In this document: piece after piece, positions 19,101 through 27,907 of the stretch
Position numbering within the stretch: position 1 is the stretch's first letter
Layout: each line of letters starts with the position of its first letter
NCBI RefSeq assembly: GCF_004571195.1
Contig: NZ_CP038271.1
Location: forward strand, 1,811,501-1,875,500
Reading direction: 5' to 3'
DNA from: Legionella geestiana
GTDB lineage: Bacteria > Pseudomonadota > Gammaproteobacteria > Legionellales > Legionellaceae
DNA length: 64,000 nucleotides
Program-made: the position numbers and the translations under genes
The notes under the pieces: model-generated
Told to the model about the DNA's origin: nothing
Database searches by the model: none
Seen by the model: the letters and a program-made list of their open reading frames with translations, nothing else

Positions 19101-20333
19101 CGTCAGGCGGTGGCCTGGGTAGAAGAGGCAACAGGTGAGCGACACCTTGCTGCCTGTCTGGTGACAGATGGCAAGGTGCTGACCACTGACGCAGTACGCG
19201 CCTTTCTTTCAGCGCATCTGCCACTGTACATGGTGCCCTCAGAAATCTTTTTTGTGGATGCCATTCCACTGCAGGAAAATGAAAAAATTGATTTACGCAC
19301 CATCCGCCAGATAGGTGAGCGCCGCCGAGCAGTGGTGCCATCGCTCCCGGGTAAAAAGACGTTGCAGGATGAGCTCTGGGCTATCTGGCAGTCGCTCTTT
19401 AATGGAGCCGTGTTGTCCCGCGATATGGATTTTTTTGCGCTCGGCGGGGATTCGTTGTCAGCCGTGCGACTGATTGCCGAGGTCAGGACACGTTTTGGTA
19501 TCGCACCGGGTTTAACCTCGCTCTTTGAGCATTCCACCTTTGAACGATTTGCGCGTCATGTATATGCATTGTGTGCCGAGGCCAAAAAAGGCAGGGCCTC
19601 TCTCTGCCATGAGGGTTCACCCCTCGTGAATCTCTCCCCGCGCACTGGGGCATTGCCGCTGTTTCTGGTGCATCCTGCAGGCGGAACCGTGTTTGTCTAC
19701 AAACCACTGGCGATGCGGCTTGCCGGATGTTGCGGTGTAATAGGGATACAGGACCAAAGCCATCACGGCAAGGATCTTGTCTTTTTATCCATGGAAGACA
19801 TGGCATCTTACTACGTTGAGGCACTCTGCAAGGTGCACACGGGGCGGGAAGTACTGCTTGGCGGCGCGTCTTTTGGCGCAACGGTCGCTTTTGAAATGGC
19901 GCGACAGCTCGAGGCCCTGGGGCGAAAGGTGATGTTTCTGGGACTTTTTGACGGCTGGGTGCGTTATCCCGATGCCATCATGACGGCGTCTACCCATGAG
20001 CTTCTTGAAGTGCGCGCCAACCGTCATATCGAAATGGCCGACAGCGAGCGTACGCAGCTTCTGGCACGTGAGGCGAGACGGCGACAGCTGCTGCTTGATT
20101 ATGCGCCTGAGCCGGCAGCATTTGGTGCCACGCTTTTCAAGGCCGAGAGCATCTGGCCTGAGTTTTTGCCGGTTGACAGTGCCGACAATGGCTGGGGGGC
20201 GCTTTTTGGCGAAAGGCTGACGCTGCAGCGGGTTGCGGGCGATCACCTGACCATGCTGGAATTGCCCCACGTTGCCTCGCTGGCTGATAAAATACGCAAC
20301 CAGCTTGCGCATCTAACAGAGTGCTCGCTGTGA
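16113..20333 (+). CDS. Single-module nonribosomal peptide synthetase: formyltransferase-degenerate C-A-PCP-TE
   Basis: 1406 residues from the ATG at 16113, which has AGGGAG nine bases upstream (an ATG at 16104 has no room for one). Residues 1-200 resemble methionyl-tRNA formyltransferase, with the catalytic Asn and His in VINYHDSLLP (N90, H92) and the Asp in RVDGGD (D128). About 320-560 resembles the C-terminal half of a condensation domain, but no HHxxxDG is present. The adenylation domain spans about 560-1060: VVFTSGTSGVPKGV, FNEYGPTEA, YRTGDV, GREDHQIKLHGFR, and a modified A10 with ENEK. The carrier Ser is in LGGDSLSAV (S1114), and the thioesterase has GASFG (S1253) and His in GDHLT (H1378). 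It should load, N-formylate and release one amino-acid derivative. The product is unknown. Confidence 0.88.
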   Translation: MRLSCCLTGEDSLLIQCANRLLAGGHCIVMVVSSCRKVHAFARDHGIPCTTILEDVEKNSIPALDYIFSIVNSRILPPSILALPRFGVINYHDSLLPKFAGLNATSWAILEGETVHGVTWHKACDRVDGGDILCQQRFTIPENATAVMLNLLCYEAAIRSFETLLSMLEKGEAHPHPQNLQERTWYGRRTPLPNLGFIDWRRQSAVQISRLFRALQFGHYPNTVGTLRLGIGKTCYSVTEFTILPETPANKVLPGTLLGHDRKGLRVRLKDAEVDIGGFFAMDGTPVSADTLLVRHGLAAGVRLPSPSASMLAAIALTFPMIARHEPWWVARLQESSTHGMFTKASVVETPQTLVLPLRNFSAHLPQDEPSARMFSAAVLLYLFRLNNHEKTTVHIALPFSEEREASGDFFARHLPLVVAPDASLTLEGMLEYTDSLLKSLQAHQTFCQDVAVRYPLLAKACTEPLLLLDCEGQAVTPESALLHFSLDKKAREIRVTHRLNLQATQGIFQEFLHHLPFHLANLFDGFAHNPHALAADFCFLSALEQNLLLEQWGRGAVRKQDSLSLFARFEAVARRSPKRTALCQGACSMTYEELLTASFKVAQTLENAGVTPGSGVGIYLGRSPAFLAVLFGILRAGCWYVPLETKFPLPKTASLMKAARLKYLFTSEALSQKLASLSEDTLPDTVFLVDEGWADIPQMPVPAFVDAVSPDTLAAVVFTSGTSGVPKGVMVTIGNILNYCDWFLNSTAFDEDGIIDFSSSIAFDLSVPCSIAPLLAGGTIALCDESVKANPRRYLQHLHAHQVTHVEATPGYLELMLEYPEDIKKLDSLRCLLLGADIVRANDVRKWLALCPEHQVFNEYGPTEATVSVTAYRVEAASLAVDAQVPIGRPGHNSICLVLDRHQNLCPVGMKGELCIGGAQVTRGYLFREDLTRARFLEPSRFPGAGRVYRTGDVASWLPCGSLQFAGREDHQIKLHGFRIELSEVETALLSMPHIRQAVAWVEEATGERHLAACLVTDGKVLTTDAVRAFLSAHLPLYMVPSEIFFVDAIPLQENEKIDLRTIRQIGERRRAVVPSLPGKKTLQDELWAIWQSLFNGAVLSRDMDFFALGGDSLSAVRLIAEVRTRFGIAPGLTSLFEHSTFERFARHVYALCAEAKKGRASLCHEGSPLVNLSPRTGALPLFLVHPAGGTVFVYKPLAMRLAGCCGVIGIQDQSHHGKDLVFLSMEDMASYYVEALCKVHTGREVLLGGASFGATVAFEMARQLEALGRKVMFLGLFDGWVRYPDAIMTASTHELLEVRANRHIEMADSERTQLLAREARRRQLLLDYAPEPAAFGATLFKAESIWPEFLPVDSADNGWGALFGERLTLQRVAGDHLTMLELPHVASLADKIRNQLAHLTECSL

Positions 20334-20696
20334 AGATTTAGCTTTACGCACTACAGGGGCTGTCTGCCCCGTATGCAGCGGTGCTGGTCGAAGGCCATGA
20401 TAAGCCCCCTGCACTTCATGGAGTGAGCGCGTGGGCTTTGGCGCGTATGGATGCTTCTCCTTAGGATTTGCGCCTTTTCGTGCCTGCCGGAGTTCACAGA
20501 TACGGTAAAGATTAAGTGGCAGGAGCAGCGCGTGCAGCGCCAGAATGGGCATCAGGTGGCTCGTTGCCGCATAGGTGATAAACGCCGCGTTACTGCCGAC
20601 AGCGAGCAGGCGCAACGTCAGAATGTCACGCGTGCAAAACGTTGCAAAAACAAGGATGGACGCCAGATAGCCTGTGCACTCAACAAGGGGATGCAT
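20313..20696 (-). CDS. Small membrane protein of unknown function (YgjV-like)
   Basis: 127 residues; ATG behind CCAGGAGAA. The first ~70 residues are hydrophobic, with about three helices (LVECTGYLASILVFATFC, LLAVGSNAAFITYAAT, LMPILALHALLLPLNLY), a pattern like the YgjV-type inner-membrane family, which in some bacteria is fused to a cyclic-nucleotide-binding domain. Here the C-terminal ~55 residues are polar and basic with no recognisable domain. It converges on the NRPS gene and overlaps its last 21 bases. Confidence 0.65.
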   Translation of the reverse strand: MHPLVECTGYLASILVFATFCTRDILTLRLLAVGSNAAFITYAATSHLMPILALHALLLPLNLYRICELRQARKGANPKEKHPYAPKPTRSLHEVQGAYHGLRPAPLHTGQTAPVVRKAKSSQRALC

Positions 20697-20795
20697 ATGT
20701 TCTCCTGGTGCAATGCCGTCTTTTCAACATAGCACCACCTCCTGAAGTTTGCCAACAAGGCCTATACTGAGAAAAAGGAACGGGGGGAGCCAGGA

Positions 20796-21833
20796 ATGAA
20801 AATTACGCGTACTGTGTTAAAGCGCGCGGTCGATGCCGGAATTCTCGATGAAAAACAGGCACTAAAGCTTGCCGATTTTCTCGCGAGTCAACCCGAAGCC
20901 GGTGTGGCCTTTAATCTCACCAACGTCCTCTACTATCTCGGGGGAATGCTTGCCATAGGTGCCATGACGCTTTTTATGAATCTTGGCTGGGAGCTTTTTG
21001 GCGGGTTTGGCATTTTTTTTCTTGCGATGCTCTACGGGGTCGCGGGGCTTTTACTGGCGGCGCGGTTTCGGCGCATGGGGGAAGTCATACCGGCCGGTAT
21101 TGCCGCTACATTTGTCGTGGCCCTGACCCCGCTTGCCATCTACGGCCTGCAAAAAGGCATGGGATGGTGGCCCGATGACAGCACCTACCGTGAATACTAT
21201 TCCGTGATTCAATGGCACTGGATTTTCCTCGAGCTTGGCACGCTGGCGGTGGGATGTGTACTGGCTTTTTTTTGGCGTTATCCTTTTATGGTGATGCCCA
21301 TCAGTTTTACGCTCTGGTATTTTTCCATGGATGTGGTTTCCATGCTCTCAGGTGGCACGCCATCCATCGAGCTTGCCGCAAACGTCTCGCTCTGGTTTGG
21401 GCTTGGCATGCTCTTTATCGCGCTATATGTCGATATTCGTTCGCGCGCGAGCGGTGATTACGCGTTCTGGCTGTATCTTTTTGGCGTACTAACGTTCTGG
21501 ACCGGCCTCAGCCTGCAGGATTCGAGCGGGGAGTGGTCAAAATTCCTGTATTTTTGCATTAACCTTTTGCTTATTGGTGCGGGTGTGGTACTCGTGCGTC
21601 GGGTATTTGTCGTGTTTGGCGCGCTGGGGGCGATGTTTTATCTGCAGCATCTCGCCTCCATGGTGTTTGCCGACAGCATCTGGTTTCCGGTTATCTTAAC
21701 CCTAATGGGATTTGGCATTATTACTCTTGGGCTGTGGTGGCAAAAACACGAGGCGGCCATTACCGAAAAAGCCCAGTCCTTTCTGCCGGCGGCCGTGCGA
21801 GAACTCCTGCGCTCGCGTGGCAGCCTGAATTAG
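20796..21833 (+). CDS. DUF2157-like polytopic membrane protein
   Basis: 345 residues with a strong GGGGGAG site before the ATG. A short N-terminal helical domain ([23 protein letters not shown]) precedes about nine hydrophobic helices. That arrangement is the hallmark of DUF2157-type proteins, whose role is unknown. No catalytic or binding motif is evident. It lies between the divergent YgjV-like gene and pdxH. Confidence 0.75.
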   Translation: MKITRTVLKRAVDAGILDEKQALKLADFLASQPEAGVAFNLTNVLYYLGGMLAIGAMTLFMNLGWELFGGFGIFFLAMLYGVAGLLLAARFRRMGEVIPAGIAATFVVALTPLAIYGLQKGMGWWPDDSTYREYYSVIQWHWIFLELGTLAVGCVLAFFWRYPFMVMPISFTLWYFSMDVVSMLSGGTPSIELAANVSLWFGLGMLFIALYVDIRSRASGDYAFWLYLFGVLTFWTGLSLQDSSGEWSKFLYFCINLLLIGAGVVLVRRVFVVFGALGAMFYLQHLASMVFADSIWFPVILTLMGFGIITLGLWWQKHEAAITEKAQSFLPAAVRELLRSRGSLN

Positions 21834-21946
21834 GACACGCCCTGGGACACGCCCCTGGGCTTCTGACAAAATCTGCCATCTCCACTTGCCGCAAGGGGCG
21901 GGGCGAGTGCTATAGTGAGCACTTTGAAAGTTTCAGGAGCCGCAAC

Positions 21947-22594
21947 ATGGGGAATTGGAAAAGTCTTGGTGATATTCGGCGCGAATATGGCCTTTTAAGC
22001 CTTGATGAACAAGAGGCTGGCAAGAATCCCATCGCGCTTTTTAAGCGCTGGTTTGAAGATGCCCTCGCCGTTGAGCGTAATGATCCCACCGCCATGGTGC
22101 TCTCCACGGTCGATGCAAAAGGCTACCCGGACTCCCGTGTGGTTCTGCTGAAAGGGGTCGAAGAAGACGCATTTGTCTTTTTTACCAATTACCAGAGCAC
22201 AAAGGCCATGCAGATTCAGGATAATCCGTATGTCGCTCTCAATTTTTACTGGGCTGAAAAAGCGCGTCAGATTCGTGTGCGCGGGCGCGTAAAACGCACA
22301 ACCGCCGCGCGTTCTGACGCCTACTTTGCCTCGCGTCCGCAAAAGAGTCAGCTCGGAGCGCTTGCCTCGCCGCAAAGCCGCGAAATTGTTGACAGAGCGG
22401 TATTGGAACATGCCCTGAACGACCTGATAGCACAGTATGGTCAGGAGCCGGTGGTACGCCCAAGTCACTGGGGGGGTTATATGGTATTGCCGGATGAGAT
22501 GGAGTTCTGGCAGGGACGTGATAACCGCCTGCACGACCGGTTATTTTATTTTCGTGAGCGCGGAGAGTGGAACGTACGCCGACTGGCTCCGTGA
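21947..22594 (+). CDS. pdxH: Pyridoxamine 5'-phosphate oxidase
   Basis: 215 residues, usual length; the ATG at 21947 follows CAGGAGC. PdxH oxidises PNP and PMP to pyridoxal 5'-phosphate using FMN. Visible signatures: [22 protein letters not shown] (FMN binding), the [11 protein letters not shown] strand, [16 protein letters not shown], and the C-terminal [17 protein letters not shown] with RLAP at the end. A TATAGT at 21911-21916 could be the -10 of its own promoter. Confidence 0.96.
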   Translation: MGNWKSLGDIRREYGLLSLDEQEAGKNPIALFKRWFEDALAVERNDPTAMVLSTVDAKGYPDSRVVLLKGVEEDAFVFFTNYQSTKAMQIQDNPYVALNFYWAEKARQIRVRGRVKRTTAARSDAYFASRPQKSQLGALASPQSREIVDRAVLEHALNDLIAQYGQEPVVRPSHWGGYMVLPDEMEFWQGRDNRLHDRLFYFRERGEWNVRRLAP

Positions 22595-22689
22595 ACGACC
22601 TGATTTAATCTTCTGATCTGTGTGCGGGACATTTTTTCCGCGCCGGGGGATTCACATGTATTTTTGTACCGTGATCAGGCTTAATCGTT

Positions 22690-22850
22690 CCATGCGTTGG
22701 CTCCGTGCCATATCCCGAATGGGTCCCCGCCTGCGCGGGGAAGACAGTGTGAGAGAGATTTTGGCCTCTGCACACACCCCGAATCCTGTCATTCCCGCGC
22801 AGGCGGGAACCCATCCATGTGCCGGCACGGGGCTAACTCCAGCATGAGCT
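22690..22850. repeat. Dispersed palindromic repeat, inverted copy of the 38.7-39.5 kb family
   Basis: Contains GGGTCCCCGCCTGCGCGGGG, an intervening segment with AGAGATTTTGGCCTCTGCAC, and CATTCCCGCGCAGGCGGGAA. This is the reverse complement of most of one 222-bp unit of the array at 38.7-39.5 kb, with few differences. It lies just after pdxH. Confidence 0.85.
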
Positions 22851-23165
22851 CTGGGAAGACAACGATTTTTTGTCCCGTACATAGCCTTCTGATGTTTATG
22901 AGTTTTAACAGGCCGAGCTGTAAAGTCCGGCAAAAATCCCCCGAAAAAAACACTTTTCCCGCCTTTTTTATCACCCAGGTACGATAAATGCATGAAGACA
23001 ACTGAAACATCCTTAATGGCAATCACGGATGTCTGAAAATTGTCAAAAATGTGTAAATTATTGGGCAAACAGGCATTGAAACAGAGCCTGAAAGTAAAAT
23101 TAAAACACACACTACTCACTCGTGCCGCAGGGCGTCACGGGGGGAAGGTGAGGGGAGAACCAATC
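22851..23165. other. Intergenic AT-rich leader before the RMF-like gene
   Basis: No supported gene. Sequence becomes AT-rich from about 22960 to 23115, as expected for a promoter and leader, and ends in a strong GGGGAGA ribosome site before 23166. I could not pick a convincing -35/-10 pair. Confidence 0.4.
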
Positions 23166-23534
23166 ATGAATACTGGAATGAATGTGTTGCCGGATGTGCG
23201 TTTGCGCTTTCACATTGAACACCCGGCACTGGAAGACTGCTACCGTGATGGGTATGAGGCAGGCATGGGGGATGTCCGGGAAGAAGATAATCCCTACGAG
23301 GCAGATACCGTTGAGCACGCGCACTGGCAGGAAGGCTGGTGGGCAGGCTTCTACGGGGAAGAGCCCCTGTATGCGCTCGATGGCATTGATGCGCACGCAG
23401 AGGGTGCTGAGGCTGCCAACGAGGAAACTTTCGGCGGTTTTGGAACCGGCATTGCCGGCACCATCCTTAAATATACTGGTGAAATTGTGGCGCTGGCCGT
23501 ACTTGGGTACCAGGTATTTGAACTGGTCGCCTAA
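23166..23534 (+). CDS. Small protein with a ribosome modulation factor-like motif
   Basis: 122 residues from the ATG at 23166, which follows GGGGAGAACCAATC. Residues about 22-60 fit the RMF pattern: CYRDGYEAGM, then NPY, then HWQEGWWAGF, compared with the E. coli RMF order GYQAGI, CPY, W-GGW. RMF binds ribosomes and makes inactive 100S dimers in stationary phase. The C-terminus adds an acidic stretch and a hydrophobic segment (TGEIVALAVLGYQVFEL) not found in RMF. A Legionella transmission-trait protein (LetE) of similar size exists, but I cannot confirm homology. It overlaps the end of the convergent SseB-like gene by four bases. Confidence 0.65.
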   Translation: MNTGMNVLPDVRLRFHIEHPALEDCYRDGYEAGMGDVREEDNPYEADTVEHAHWQEGWWAGFYGEEPLYALDGIDAHAEGAEAANEETFGGFGTGIAGTILKYTGEIVALAVLGYQVFELVA

Positions 23535-23920
23535 GCTTGAAAAAATTTCAGTACTATGCCTTTCATGCGCGCGATTTCCGCGGGGCTGAACACCTTCCCA
23601 TGCGGGGTACTGGGGTCCAGGCACACATGCACCTGGTCCCCAATCCCTTTTAACAAATCCACACCACTCAGGCGCAGGATAGAAATCTCTGCTGCAATTT
23701 CTATCGCCCATGCGTCCAGATACTCCATGGAGGTAAATACCGGCAGAAAGTGTTCGTTGTTTTCCGTGAGAAAAAGGACTTCTGGGGCATCCGGTGCGCT
23801 TTCACGGCGAATGGGGATGATAAAGTTCGCTTTGGTGAATTCAAGGTAGGCGCGGTTTGCGGCAACGGATTCACCGTTGGCGTCAAGGGCATCGAGAATA
23901 GCGCGTTCCAGAGAGGACAT
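23531..23920 (-). CDS. SseB-like N-terminal domain protein
   Basis: 129 residues from the ATG at 23920 (an upstream ATG at 23953 is possible). The pattern LERAILDALDANG, then FIIPIRRES, FLTENNEHFLPVFTSMEYLDAWA and a C-terminal GDQVHVCLDPSTPHGKVF resembles the SseB N-terminal domain family, small soluble proteins widely found outside secretion systems. Function is unknown. It is divergent from fdxA with about 100 bases between them. Confidence 0.7.
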   Translation of the reverse strand: MSSLERAILDALDANGESVAANRAYLEFTKANFIIPIRRESAPDAPEVLFLTENNEHFLPVFTSMEYLDAWAIEIAAEISILRLSGVDLLKGIGDQVHVCLDPSTPHGKVFSPAEIARMKGIVLKFFQA

Positions 23921-24025
23921 GGCAAAATTCCGGGTAAAACCGCCATTGTACATGAGGCAGGTGTCTGATGACAGTCTCGTGATTTCGCGCTACTATTTGC
24001 AAAACGTAATTTTCTCGGAGTGTTC

Positions 24026-24361
24026 ATGACTTTTGTCGTCACCGAAAACTGCATTCGCTGCAAGTACATGGATTGTGTCGAGGTCTGTCCGGTAGACTGT
24101 TTCTATGAAGGGCCGAATTTTCTGGTCATTCATCCGGATGAGTGCATTGACTGCGCCCTGTGCGAGCCGGAGTGTCCGGTGGAGGCCATTAAATCGCAGG
24201 ATGACCTCAGTGATTCGGAACAGGTTTTTCTGACGCTGAACGCCGAACTTTCAGCCACCTGGCCGAACATCACCGCAAAAAAAGAATCTCCCGCAGACGC
24301 AAAATCCTGGGAAGGCGTTGCCGGCAAGCTTGAACACCTGCAAAAGACGTGGGACGAGTAA
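24026..24361 (+). CDS. fdxA: Seven-iron ferredoxin FdxA
   Basis: 111 residues, ATG at 24026 behind TCGGAG. It has the N-terminal [24 protein letters not shown] arrangement and a second cluster motif [15 protein letters not shown], matching [3Fe-4S][4Fe-4S] FdxA ferredoxins, including the long C-terminal tail. It acts as a soluble electron carrier. The helicase gene starts inside its final codons. Confidence 0.93.
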   Translation: MTFVVTENCIRCKYMDCVEVCPVDCFYEGPNFLVIHPDECIDCALCEPECPVEAIKSQDDLSDSEQVFLTLNAELSATWPNITAKKESPADAKSWEGVAGKLEHLQKTWDE

Positions 24362-26322
24362 CGCCCTCGCTCGAGACGCTTACCGAAGATTGTGAGCGCC
24401 TCTTTGCGGAAAACGGCAGGCTCTCAACAGCCATTCCCGGTTTCGTAGCGCGCCCCGGCCAGAAAGCACTGGCGCTCGCGGTGGCAGAGTCCATCGAGAA
24501 GCAGGATACCCTTGTTGCTGAAGCCGGAACTGGCACCGGCAAGACCTTTGCCTATCTGGTTCCGGCTTTGCTGAGCGGTCAAAAGACCGTTATTTCCACC
24601 GCTACCAAAACCCTGCAGGACCAGCTCTTTTCCAAAGATTTGCCCCTGCTGCTGCGGGCGCTCGGGATGAGTTCCAGCGTGCAAAATCTAAAGGGGCGTG
24701 CCAATTATCTTTGTCTGTATCGCATTGCACTTCACAAAAGTTCCGGGCGTTTTGGCAGCCGTAATGTCGCTTCTGAAGTTGCTTTTGTGAGCGAACAGGT
24801 GGCGCGCCTTGTGGTGGGAGAGCGTGGTGAGTTACCTGAAATCGCTGAGGATTCACCGGTCTGGCCCTGGGTCACCTCTACCACAGAAAACTGCCTTGGC
24901 AGCGAATGTCCGCATTTTAATGACTGTTTTCTTGTGAAGGCGCGTCGGCGTGCGTTGAAAGCAGATGTGGTGGTCATCAATCATCACCTCTTTTTTGCCG
25001 ATGCCGAACTGCGCGCGGGTGGTTTTGGCGAACTTTTGCCAGGCGCTTCGGCCATTATTTTTGATGAGGCGCACCAGCTTCCGGAGGTGGCGAGCCACTT
25101 TCAGGGAGAGCGTCTTGGTACGCGTCAGGTGCGAGGGCTTTTTGACGATATTCTCCGGGAATGGCCGGTGCTGGATGCGCCCAATCATCCGCTGCAGGCG
25201 CTTAAAACAGAACTTCTAGACACCGTGGATGCCCTGCAGGATGCGCTCCGACAGGGTGAGGAAAAAATCGATTTTCAAGAGGCCTTAAAAAGAAATGGGG
25301 TGTCAGAAAGTCTTCAGCTCTTAAAGGACATACTCGAGCGCATGCACGCCTGTATGTCTGAGGCAGGTGGCGAGGATGCTCCGGGTTTTTTGCGCACGCG
25401 CGAGCGTCTTGAGGCCTTGCAGGCCACACTTTCGCGCTTTCTCGCACCTGATAATGACGCGATTCGCTGGGTGGAGCGTCTGCGGGAGTCGGTGGTGCTG
25501 CATGCGACTGCCGCCTGTGGTGCAAGGGGCATTCAGGAGACGTTCTCGCGTTTTCATGCGGCCTTTGTCTTTACCTCGGCAACCCTTGCCGTTTCCGGCA
25601 ATTTTGAGAATTTTCTTCATAAGATGGGAATGCAGCAGGTAAAAACCGGTGTGTATCCGAGTCCTTTTGATTATCAGTCACAGGCGATGCTCTATTTGCC
25701 GCGTGCGCTGCCAGACCCAAAGCACCGTACCTTTGGCGAGCGGCTTGTGGAGCGAACGCTGCCGCTCGTTGAAGCGCTTTCCGGGCGCAGTTTTTATCTT
25801 TTCACGAGCCACCGCGCTCTGTCAGAAGCGGCAGCCATCCTGCGAACCCGCCTGAAACTGCCGCTTCTGGTGCAGGGGGAAGAGTCTAAGCCCATTTTAC
25901 TTGAACGTTTTCGTGCGTATGGCAATGCGGTACTTTTAGGAACCGCAACCTTCTGGGAAGGCGTTGATGTGCGCGGAGAGGCGCTTTCCTGTGTTATCAT
26001 CGACAAATTGCCGTTTGCAAGTCCCGCGTGTCCCGTGATGCGCGGAAAAATGGCGCGCGTTCGGGCGCAGAATCTGTCACCGTTTGATACACTGGCGTTG
26101 CCGGAGGCCATCATTGCCCTCAAACAAGGGGTGGGGCGCCTGATTCGTGATGTAACGGACAGAGGCGTGCTCGTCATTGCCGACCCCCGTCTTGCCGCCC
26201 GCGACTACGGTCGGCTTATTTTTGACAGCCTTCCCGACATGCCCAAAACCCGGGATGCGGCAAGGGTGTTGCGTTTTATTAACGAAGTGGTGTTGTCACA
26301 GAATGAAACTGCTTGCGATTGA
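24349..26322 (+). CDS. yoaA: ATP-dependent DNA helicase, DinG/YoaA family
   Basis: 657 residues, GTG start overlapping fdxA by 13 bases. It is an XPD-like superfamily 2 helicase with Walker [13 protein letters not shown], motif Ia [10 protein letters not shown], an Fe-S cluster region with cysteines in NYLCLY and [14 protein letters not shown], the DEAH box IIFDEAHQ, and motifs [15 protein letters not shown] and QGVGRLIRD. The length and motif spacing favour YoaA over the longer DinG. Adjacent fdxA might supply or reflect Fe-S metabolism, but that is inference. tsaB starts inside its end. Confidence 0.9.
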   Translation: MGRVTPSLETLTEDCERLFAENGRLSTAIPGFVARPGQKALALAVAESIEKQDTLVAEAGTGTGKTFAYLVPALLSGQKTVISTATKTLQDQLFSKDLPLLLRALGMSSSVQNLKGRANYLCLYRIALHKSSGRFGSRNVASEVAFVSEQVARLVVGERGELPEIAEDSPVWPWVTSTTENCLGSECPHFNDCFLVKARRRALKADVVVINHHLFFADAELRAGGFGELLPGASAIIFDEAHQLPEVASHFQGERLGTRQVRGLFDDILREWPVLDAPNHPLQALKTELLDTVDALQDALRQGEEKIDFQEALKRNGVSESLQLLKDILERMHACMSEAGGEDAPGFLRTRERLEALQATLSRFLAPDNDAIRWVERLRESVVLHATAACGARGIQETFSRFHAAFVFTSATLAVSGNFENFLHKMGMQQVKTGVYPSPFDYQSQAMLYLPRALPDPKHRTFGERLVERTLPLVEALSGRSFYLFTSHRALSEAAAILRTRLKLPLLVQGEESKPILLERFRAYGNAVLLGTATFWEGVDVRGEALSCVIIDKLPFASPACPVMRGKMARVRAQNLSPFDTLALPEAIIALKQGVGRLIRDVTDRGVLVIADPRLAARDYGRLIFDSLPDMPKTRDAARVLRFINEVVLSQNETACD

Positions 26323-26950
26323 AACCTCGACGTCCTGCGCCTCAGTAGCGCTCACCTGCGGGGGCGCGTGTTATGTTGATACCCGAGAGGGGGTCGCTGA
26401 GCATGCCCGCTTTCTGCTGCCGATGGTGGAGCGCCTGCTGCAGGAGGCGGACATGCGTCTTGAGACGCTTGATGGGATTGTATTTGGTCAAGGCCCTGGC
26501 AGTTTTACCGGGATTCGCATTGCCTGCGCAGTCGCAAAGGGGCTCGCATTTGCCGCAGATGTTCCGCTTTATCCGGTGAGTACGCTCCGTGCCATGGCAG
26601 GTTGTGTGGACACTCCAACACTGGTGCTGCTTGATGCGCGCATGAATCAGCTTTACTGGGCGGTTGCGGGTTTGCCGCAGCAGGCCTTCAGGGAGCAGGT
26701 TTCCAATGCAGAAAACATTAACGTCGCGGGAGAGATGCCACTTGAAGTCGTGGGGTTTGGGTTTGAGCCCTACCGTGACGCGCTCGCGCCCGCGTTGCGA
26801 GCACGTATTCTGTCCGAGTGCTCAAGGCGGCCCGATGCTGAATTATTGATTGCGCGTGTTCGAGAGGGAGAGGTTATGCCTGTCAGTGCGGCTGAAGCCC
26901 TGCCCGTTTATATTCGTGACAACGTGACTCATGGAGCAAAAAATGGATAA
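26303..26950 (+). CDS. tsaB: tRNA threonylcarbamoyladenosine biosynthesis protein TsaB
   Basis: 215 residues; the ATG at 26303 lies within the helicase gene. The ASKHA-fold start [15 protein letters not shown] and the signature [20 protein letters not shown] are clear. TsaB pairs with TsaD in making t6A at position 37 of ANN-decoding tRNAs. The yoaA-tsaB pairing is common in gammaproteobacteria. It overlaps the following Trm112-like gene by eight bases. Confidence 0.95.
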   Translation: MKLLAIETSTSCASVALTCGGACYVDTREGVAEHARFLLPMVERLLQEADMRLETLDGIVFGQGPGSFTGIRIACAVAKGLAFAADVPLYPVSTLRAMAGCVDTPTLVLLDARMNQLYWAVAGLPQQAFREQVSNAENINVAGEMPLEVVGFGFEPYRDALAPALRARILSECSRRPDAELLIARVREGEVMPVSAAEALPVYIRDNVTHGAKNG

Positions 26951-27125
26951 ACGTTTACTGGAATTACTGGTCTGCCCTTTATGTAAAGGGCGTCTTTTGC
27001 TGAAGAAGGATGAGCTGATTTGCCGCTTCGACCGCCTTGCCTATCCGGTGCGTGATGGCATTCCGGTGATGCTTGAAAATGAAGCGCGGGTGATTTCGCT
27101 CGAGGAAAAAGACGCGCTTGCGTGA
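26943..27125 (+). CDS. Trm112/YcaR-like small zinc-ribbon protein
   Basis: 60 residues from the ATG at 26943 behind a GGAG site. The UPF0434 (YcaR) pattern is complete: [12 protein letters not shown], then [20 protein letters not shown]. Only CxxC plus one other Cys is present. In eukaryotes Trm112 activates methyltransferases; bacterial roles are unclear. It is followed by repeats, not by kdsB, its frequent partner. Confidence 0.9.
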   Translation: MDKRLLELLVCPLCKGRLLLKKDELICRFDRLAYPVRDGIPVMLENEARVISLEEKDALA

Positions 27126-27180
27126 AATAGCAGCAATGATTCATTGGGCCTTGTGGCAACAGGTTGTGTACACATCACGC

Positions 27181-27535
27181 CGTAGCCTGCTCTGATAAGC
27201 GCGGGATTAGGATGCGTGAAAAAGACATCCGGCCTTTGGGGATACCCGATGCCGGGCTTCGCCATGCTCAGCCCAGCCTACCGCACAATTGTAAATAATC
27301 AGCACAATGCCGTAGCCTGCGCTGATAAGCGCGGGACAGGATGCGCGAAAAAAATCCGGCCAACGGCGATACCCGATGCCGGGCTTCGCGGCACTCAGCC
27401 CAGCCCACCGCAAAATTGTAAATAATTAGCACAAAGCCGTAGCCTGCGCTGATAAGCGCGGGACAGGATGCGCGAAAAAAATCCGGCCAACGGCGATACC
27501 CGATGCCGGGCTTCGCGGCACTCAGCCCAGCTTTG
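27181..27535. repeat. Three tandem copies of a 127-130 bp repeat
   Basis: Units start at 27181, 27311 and 27438 with CGTAGCCTGCGCTGATAAGC, continue with GGATGCG and a CGATACCCGATGCCGGGCTT palindrome-like core, and end near CAGCCCA. The last unit stops at 27535. The reverse complement of the same family forms the array at 45.4-46.0 kb. Bases 27126-27180 and 27536-27610 contain no supported gene. Confidence 0.9.
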
Positions 27536-27610
27536 TGTCTTGAAAGTGTGGTATCGGAGCCCGGACTGATAAGCCCAGGAATGGATGCATGATAAGTGAT
27601 TGTTTAAGCC

Positions 27611-27880
27611 TCAGTCTACAAACTGAAAATAGCTCTCGCCTTCCTGAATCATCCCAAGCTCGCTGCGAGCCTGTTCTTCAAGCGCCTGCTCGCCGCGTTT
27701 CAGCTCGAGAATATCCGCTTCTGCCGCACGATTTCTCGCGGCCTGTCGCTCATTTTCTGCCTCAAGCACGTCAAGGCGCTCTTCAAGGGCGAGACATTCC
27801 CGCACGTTGCCATCGCCAAACCACAGTTTATACTGCAGGCCTAAGAGAAGCAGGATAAGCAGGGCGAAGACCGTTTTCAT
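27611..27880 (-). CDS. ftsB: Cell division protein FtsB
   Basis: 89 residues from the ATG at 27880 (MKTVFALL). One N-terminal transmembrane helix (FALLILLLLGLQYKLWFG), then a periplasmic coiled coil (LEERLDVLEAENERQAARN) and the conserved tail ending in QARSELGMIQEGESYFQFVD. FtsB joins FtsL and FtsQ to activate septal synthesis. The usual neighbours eno and ispD are missing, so the gene stands alone between repeats and an accessory gene. Confidence 0.9.
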   Translation of the reverse strand: MKTVFALLILLLLGLQYKLWFGDGNVRECLALEERLDVLEAENERQAARNRAAEADILELKRGEQALEEQARSELGMIQEGESYFQFVD

Positions 27881-27907
27881 GGGCATGCTGGCAGGGATAA
27901 GATATTC

